Source of the DNA: Garcia nutans
Taxonomy: Eukaryota; Streptophyta; Magnoliopsida; Malpighiales; Euphorbiaceae
NCBI GenBank assembly: GCA_947685225.1
Contig: CANTUV010000022.1
Coordinates: 9,280,501 to 9,344,500 of the forward strand
DNA: 64,000 nt
Direction of reading: 5' to 3'
In this document: piece after piece, positions 59,246-64,000 of the stretch
Layout: the number at the start of each line of letters is the position of its first letter
Position numbering within the stretch: the first letter of the stretch is position 1
Notes under the pieces: generated by a model
Told to the model about the DNA's origin: nothing
Seen by the model: only the letters and a program-made list of their open reading frames with translations
Databases searched by the model: none
Position numbers and translations under genes: made by a program

Positions 59246-61770
59246 TGTAATATCCTCATTTATGCCCTAGAAGTTTTGCTTGTTGTTGTTGTTGTTGTTG
59301 TTGTATTGTTGGTCTAAATTGAGAAAAGAAAAGTATAAGTGTTTTGGGAAAGAATTTAGGGTTTAGAGACAAGTTTATATGTTGTGTATATTGTGATATA
59401 TATAACATATACATTGGTCAAAAGAGTTGGTCAAGGCAAGAGGAGATATTTTTTTTAAGGGCATGTGGAATTACTAAAGTGGGCAAGAGATAACAAAGAG
59501 AATTAAGATATGTATGAGGGCATTATAGTAATTTTCCTTTGGATGGGTATTTAATGAAGTTTGACTTTGTGATTCTTGATCATTTTCTCTTCCTCTTGAT
59601 GGTAGTGGCCGGCTCTCCATTAGCAAAAGGGAAGGAGAAGTGTTCTTGATAGTAAGATCAAGATTGAAGGGAGAATTGAAGAATCAAGTTGAAGATTTGT
59701 GGAATTTCTTTACTTTAGGTAAGTAATTTCTTGTTTTCTTTTATTAATTTGGAAATTGTGGTTAAGGTGTATTGAGAATTGTTGAGATGATGATTTAGTG
59801 TGTTGATGTGTGTTTATAAGTGTTAGAGTTGATTGTAAGTTAAAAATTGGAGGTTGTGTTGGTTTGGTTGTGATTATGGAAAAATAAGTGAAGATTGATA
59901 GTGGAAAATCAAGAGTAGAGTTTGAGTTAGGGTTTTGAGATGGTGTTTGTTTAATTGTGATATTAAGGTGTTTTAAAGTGATTATTGTAATGAATATGTA
60001 TTTAGAACATTGATGATGTTCATTTGAAGCATGTGGTATGATGTATATTGAGTTTTAATGCATTTGGAAGAGAGTTGGTTAGAATTAGGGTTTTGGTTTT
60101 GGGGAGACATGGCCAAAGGTCATGTGAGACACGGCCAAGTCATATGATTTTGGACGTGTTGGATTAATTTCTGGGTGACACAGCCGTGTTCCCAAGCCGT
60201 GTGAGCTACTGTGAGTTTTGGTTGAAGAGACACGGCCGTGTCCCTAAGCCGTGTTTGCTTCTGCCAAAGTGGAATTGAGAGACACGGCCACAAGCTTGGC
60301 CGTGTCCCTCATGTGTGCTGCCCGTGTCCATCAAATGAGTTGGTTAGGGTTTTGTTTCTTTGTTCTTTTTGCATTGTTTTGGTTCTTCAAAGGTGGGTTG
60401 GTTCTTAAACCGAACCCTAAAACACTTTAAACACACTTGAATCAATGAATGAACTAATCAAATGCATATGGAAGATCCTAAAGCTATGAATCATATAAGT
60501 TGTTCTTTGCCCTAATTGCATTGTTGAGATTTAAACAAGGTTATGTTATACATTGTGAAAGGTATTGTATTTTATGAGTAATGTACCTTGAAATGTTGTA
60601 TCAAAGATGAAATGATAATTCAAATAAGATATGATATGAGACAATGCCATTGTGTTTGGCTATGATGAATGATGCTATATGATGATAATATTGAGAGAAT
60701 GAAGGCATGTTTGCCTAAATGTTGATGAGAATTGAGAATGGAAATGATAATTGATATGTAAATGAATTGTGTGGCTAATGTGTTATTCCATTTTCAGAGT
60801 ATGTTATTGGTGGCATGCCTAATGATAGTAACATTCTCTTGAAGTTAGGTTGGATTGAATCCTTGAAGCCTAATTGAGATGTTACCACCCTTGAAGCTAG
60901 GTTGGGTTAGTTCTTGAAGCCAAGTTGGGTAGAAGCTTAGCATGCTTTGCTCCCCTTGAAGCTTGGTTGAACTTAATCCTTGAAGCCTAGTTGGGTCTAT
61001 GATATTGATATTGATAAATGTGATGATAGAACCAAAACATTAACTCTGAAAATTGAATGGCATATTAGTGTGTCTTGGGCCCATGCTTGTCTATGGTTAA
61101 TGTGAGTCATGAATGATGTTTGTTTTGCTTTGTATTGATGATTAAATGAATACTAATGAGGTATATGAAAAGATAATAAAATGTGATATGTAATGTGAAA
61201 GTATATTGTTAATTTTGCATATATGATGTTACATATATATTATGGTTTGAGAAATGACATTGCATTGCATGAAGTCATATCATTAGCATGATTATCTTAC
61301 TAAGCCCTTGGCTTAGCGCGATAGTGTTTAATCGCGCAGGTGATAGAACTGTTAGAATCGAACCCGAGAGCTCTTCGAGACCGAGTGAAGGTAGACATTG
61401 AAGAGTTGATTTTGGAGACTTAAAGATCAAAGGAGATTTGCCAATCATGTATAACTCTTTTTATATTTTGTAAAGTATTGATTAAATGTACATATTTGTA
61501 TATTTGTAAATATGGAATTAAGTGTTTTCAAATATGTAAATATTTTATGACTTCCGCTGTGAAATAACTATATGTATGTATATATATATATCTAATGTGT
61601 TTTATTTTAAAAGTAAATGATCTACTTTTCTATATTATATAATGATAATAGTATTGTATTTATTTAAATGTTTTGAATGTTGAAGAAAACCGTAGCATCC
61701 CTATGTTTGGTGCACTTATGCTACATGGTTGTAGTGGTAGTGTGTGTGCATTGGATGTGGGGGTGTTACA
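59246..61770 (+). repeat. 3' LTR of the Tekay-type Gypsy
   Basis: Partner of 51864-54394 with eight TTG units, one T fewer at 59450, one TA fewer near 61585 and one C-to-T change at 60110 (52732 in the 5' LTR), which is a CpG site in the hairpin cluster. Confidence 0.98.
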
Positions 61771-61855
61771 AAACCAGAATTAAGAACTCATTCAGGTTAA
61801 AATTCATAAAGTATGGCACTTCACAAAATCTTTGTTTTAAGTTTTAAAACTTTAA
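61771..61855. repeat. Second unit of the 89-bp tandem duplication
   Basis: Continues the unit that starts at 51856. Matches 51770-51855 with about eight transitions. Confidence 0.9.
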
Positions 61856-62340
61856 GAGATAAATTTAAGTATATTAACATAGTTAGCATCATTGAATCAC
61901 AAATAAATATTGGCTTGTCATGAAATCAACCATTCAAGTGTAATATTTCAAGCAAGAAAATTTTTTAAAATTATTCACTATATATGCCATAAAGATATTC
62001 AGTAAGTATCCTAAGAAAAATAACACAAAATCCATGAGAAAATATTCCAAAAAGAATAGAGTATGTAACTGAATTTTTGAGGCTAAACTCCACCAAATTT
62101 AAATCTTGCCATTGTCCTTAGTGATTTAGACATTAGGTGGTAGAGGAGTTGTGCATACCCATATTCTTGAGTCTAGATTTTAATCTTTGCATGAAAAGTT
62201 CACCAAAGAGCTCTTATTAATTCAATTTTAACCTAAAATAAAAACAAAAACATAAATATAAAACTAAAAATAGAAATAAAAATAGAAATTAGAATGAAAC
62301 ATTGGGTTGACTCCCAATAAACATTAATATATAGTCTTTA
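61856..62340 (-). other. 3' non-coding region of the Athila/Tat-type element
   Basis: AT-rich with no coding frame. Near 62300-62345 the minus strand carries gtcaagctaaagac and gggagtcaaccca, a block that normally follows the end of pol in plant Athila/Tat elements. Here it follows the protease-linker segment. Confidence 0.65.
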
Positions 62341-62362
62341 GCTTGACTAAAGTTTTTGGTCC

Positions 62363-63990
62363 TCAAGGAGGAAGATAACAAATTACTTTCTTGTCTAAGA
62401 TGTTGCTTGCTATGTGTAGCTTGAAGTGAAGTTTTCCAAGCTCTTTATACCCTTTAATTAGTGCTTGTGGAGTTGCATCTAGAATTTTTCCATTAATAGC
62501 TACTTTATTGCTTCCTTCTTTTGATGTGGAGCATTGAACTAGACAAGCTTTGAGTGGATCTTCCTTTTTAAAGTGTTCTTGAATTGATTTATCCATTGAT
62601 TCCACTTGAAAACATTCAGTTGTAGAAGTGGGATTTTTCATCAGTTTTGTTATATTGAACTCAACTTAGTCATCTCCTACTTTAAATACGAGGTTGCCTT
62701 CCTTCATATTAATAATGGCTCTAGTGGTAGTTAAAAATGATCTCCCTAAAATTAATAGAATTTCTACATTCTCAGCTATGTTCAATATCACAAAATCAAT
62801 CCGAATGTAGAATTTATCCACTTTTACAATCACATTTTCCATAATTTCCTCAGGGTGCTTAATTAATTAATCAGCGAGTTATAACTCATAATACTGGGCT
62901 TTATCCCTGTATATCCTAATTTCCTATAAATATATAAAGGCATTAGAATAATGCTAGCACCTAAATCACATAAAGCATTATGAAAATCAAATTCACCAAT
63001 TTTACAGGGAATTGAGAAACTCCATGGATGTTTTAACTTAAAGGGAAGCATATTTTGAATTACAGCAATGCACTCCTCAGTAAGTGCAATTGTAGTATCT
63101 TCTTTTAACTTCCACTTTTTAGATAGTTGTTCCTGTAAAAACTTTTCATATTTTGAAATTTACAAGAGAGCATCTATAAATGGAACATTGATGCGAATTT
63201 ATATAAAGATCTCTAATAACTTTTTATATTTTTCTCCCCGTTTGTATAATCATTGAGGAAAAGGAATAGGTAGCATATAAGACTTTATCTTTTGTTTAGC
63301 ATGACCTCCTCTTTTTCAGTTTCACTTTCATTGATCTCAAGTTCAGAAGAAGAAGAAGAAAATTTTAAATCTAGGGTTTTCTTTGGGGAATCTTCATGTA
63401 AGATTATGCTTCTCAAAAAGATAGTATTGCAATGTTCTCTTGGATTAATTTTTGTTTGGCTCAGAAGCATCCCCTTGAGGATGAATATTGAGAGAACTTG
63501 CTATTTGACCAACTTTAATTTTTAAGTTCTAATTTTGAATTGTAATATGCTTGACTTATGAATCCAATTGGTCATATTATTTTTTTTAGCTTAGAGAACC
63601 TTTCAGCAGTGATCCCATTGAATTACTCTAAAGCCAATTCATAAGAAGGTTATCTTTTATGTTGATGAACCTGGCCTTGGTTTTGATTTTTTAAGAATGG
63701 AGATTGGTAGGGTACCTTTGGATTGTTTTGATCTCCCCATGATAAATTTGGATGATTTCTCCAACTAGGGTTTTATGTATTACCATAAAGAAAATTCTAA
63801 GGTCCATTTCAGTTGCCCATAAATTACACCTGTTCTTGTCTTTCATATTTAGCAGTTCAGTTATTACATCTATAGCTTTCACAGAAAGAATAAGATGTGA
63901 AGTTGACATGTTCAAGCTTTTTAGAAATTACGTCTACCTTAGCTGAGAGTAAAGAGAGACTATCAATTTCATGGAGACCAGCTACTCTCT
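62363..63990 (-). pseudogene. Athila/Tat-type gag-protease remnant, running out of the window
   Basis: In sense order from the right: gag C-terminal pieces at 63915-63690, including a YHPNLSWGDQNNPK-like stretch; the gag-protease linker at 63470-63285 (NPREHCNTIFLRS, then acidic repeats); the aspartic protease at 63051-62690 (IPCKIGEFDFHNALCDLGAS and later ILLILGRSFLTTTRAIINM); and a linker at 62641-62363 ending YLPP and stop. Frameshifts and stops near 62660-62870 and 63240 break it. No RT, RNase H or integrase occurs between the protease linker and the 3' non-coding block, which points to an internal deletion or a gag-only type element. Confidence 0.75.
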
Positions 63991-64000
63991 ATAATTGCTT

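Larger units (their letters stand above)
51864..61770 (+). mobile_element. Complete chromodomain Gypsy (Tekay/Del type), very young
   Basis: The element is 9,907 bp with LTRs of 2,531 and 2,525 bp, the 5-bp duplication aaacc at 51859-51863 and 61771-61775, a primer site, a polypurine tract and one uninterrupted gag-pol frame. The LTRs differ, by eye, in a TTG repeat, a T run, a TA repeat and a single substitution. All domains needed for transposition are visible, so this copy may be competent. It lies in the 3' non-coding part of the Athila/Tat-type element. Confidence 0.98.

Noticed and set aside
1..64000. tRNA, rRNA or host protein-coding genes
   Set aside because: The tRNA-like matches are only primer-binding sites. 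No cloverleaf, rRNA block or non-transposon protein domain was recognised by eye on either strand.

Overview
The window is plant nuclear DNA, almost certainly from a eudicot. It is AT-rich, intergenic and built almost entirely of nested transposable elements. I found no cellular protein-coding gene, tRNA, rRNA or CRISPR array. The plant assignment rests on the element families: Copia elements with tRNA-iMet primer sites, a chromodomain Gypsy (Tekay/Del type), Athila/Tat-type Gypsy pieces, a SIRE-like Copia, a MULE with a SWIM finger, BED-finger hAT transposases and L1-type LINE remnants. The species cannot be named from this sequence.

Layout. (1) 1-9700: remains of a Gypsy LTR carry a solo LTR (64-8590, TSD tttta). 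A young Copia element (958-5965, TSD atgat, identical 194-bp LTRs) sits inside the solo LTR. (2) 9705-20735: two decayed hAT transposase copies lie head to head as a giant imperfect inverted repeat. A Mutator-like element (11328-17043) is inserted in the left arm. (3) 20990-23384: gag and 5' LTR of a truncated Copia. (4) 23385-26730: unassigned AT-rich DNA and a LINE fragment. (5) 26734-48086: a decayed minus-strand SIRE-like Copia with its 3' LTR, an accessory ORF split by an Athila-type solo LTR (28577-30460, TSD ctttt), and pol. It abuts a 10.2-kb LARD-like element (35327-45488, TSD taaga) and then two related LTRs in inverted orientation. (6) 48235-50044: a LINE remnant. (7) 50050-64000: a minus-strand Athila/Tat-type element that seems to keep only gag and protease. 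Inside it is a complete chromodomain Gypsy (51864-61770, TSD aaacc) with one intact 1544-residue gag-pol.

How the parts relate. The intact Gypsy and the non-coding LARD share the LTR termini, the primer-binding leader, the polypurine-tract region and a paired stem-loop block in the LTR. This fits a LARD mobilised by enzymes of a Tekay-type partner. Both have LTR pairs that differ almost only in microsatellite length, so both inserted very recently. The Copia at 958-5965 is equally young by its LTRs but has its gag-integrase and RT-RNase H in different frames.

Most notable: a covarying twin hairpin shared by three related LTR families; hairpin arrays built on GACACGGCC in two unrelated LTR families; the LARD/Tekay pairing; the inverted hAT locus with its nested MULE; and the inverted SIRE-like LTR junction. 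All comparisons were made by eye, so percentages and ages are approximate.
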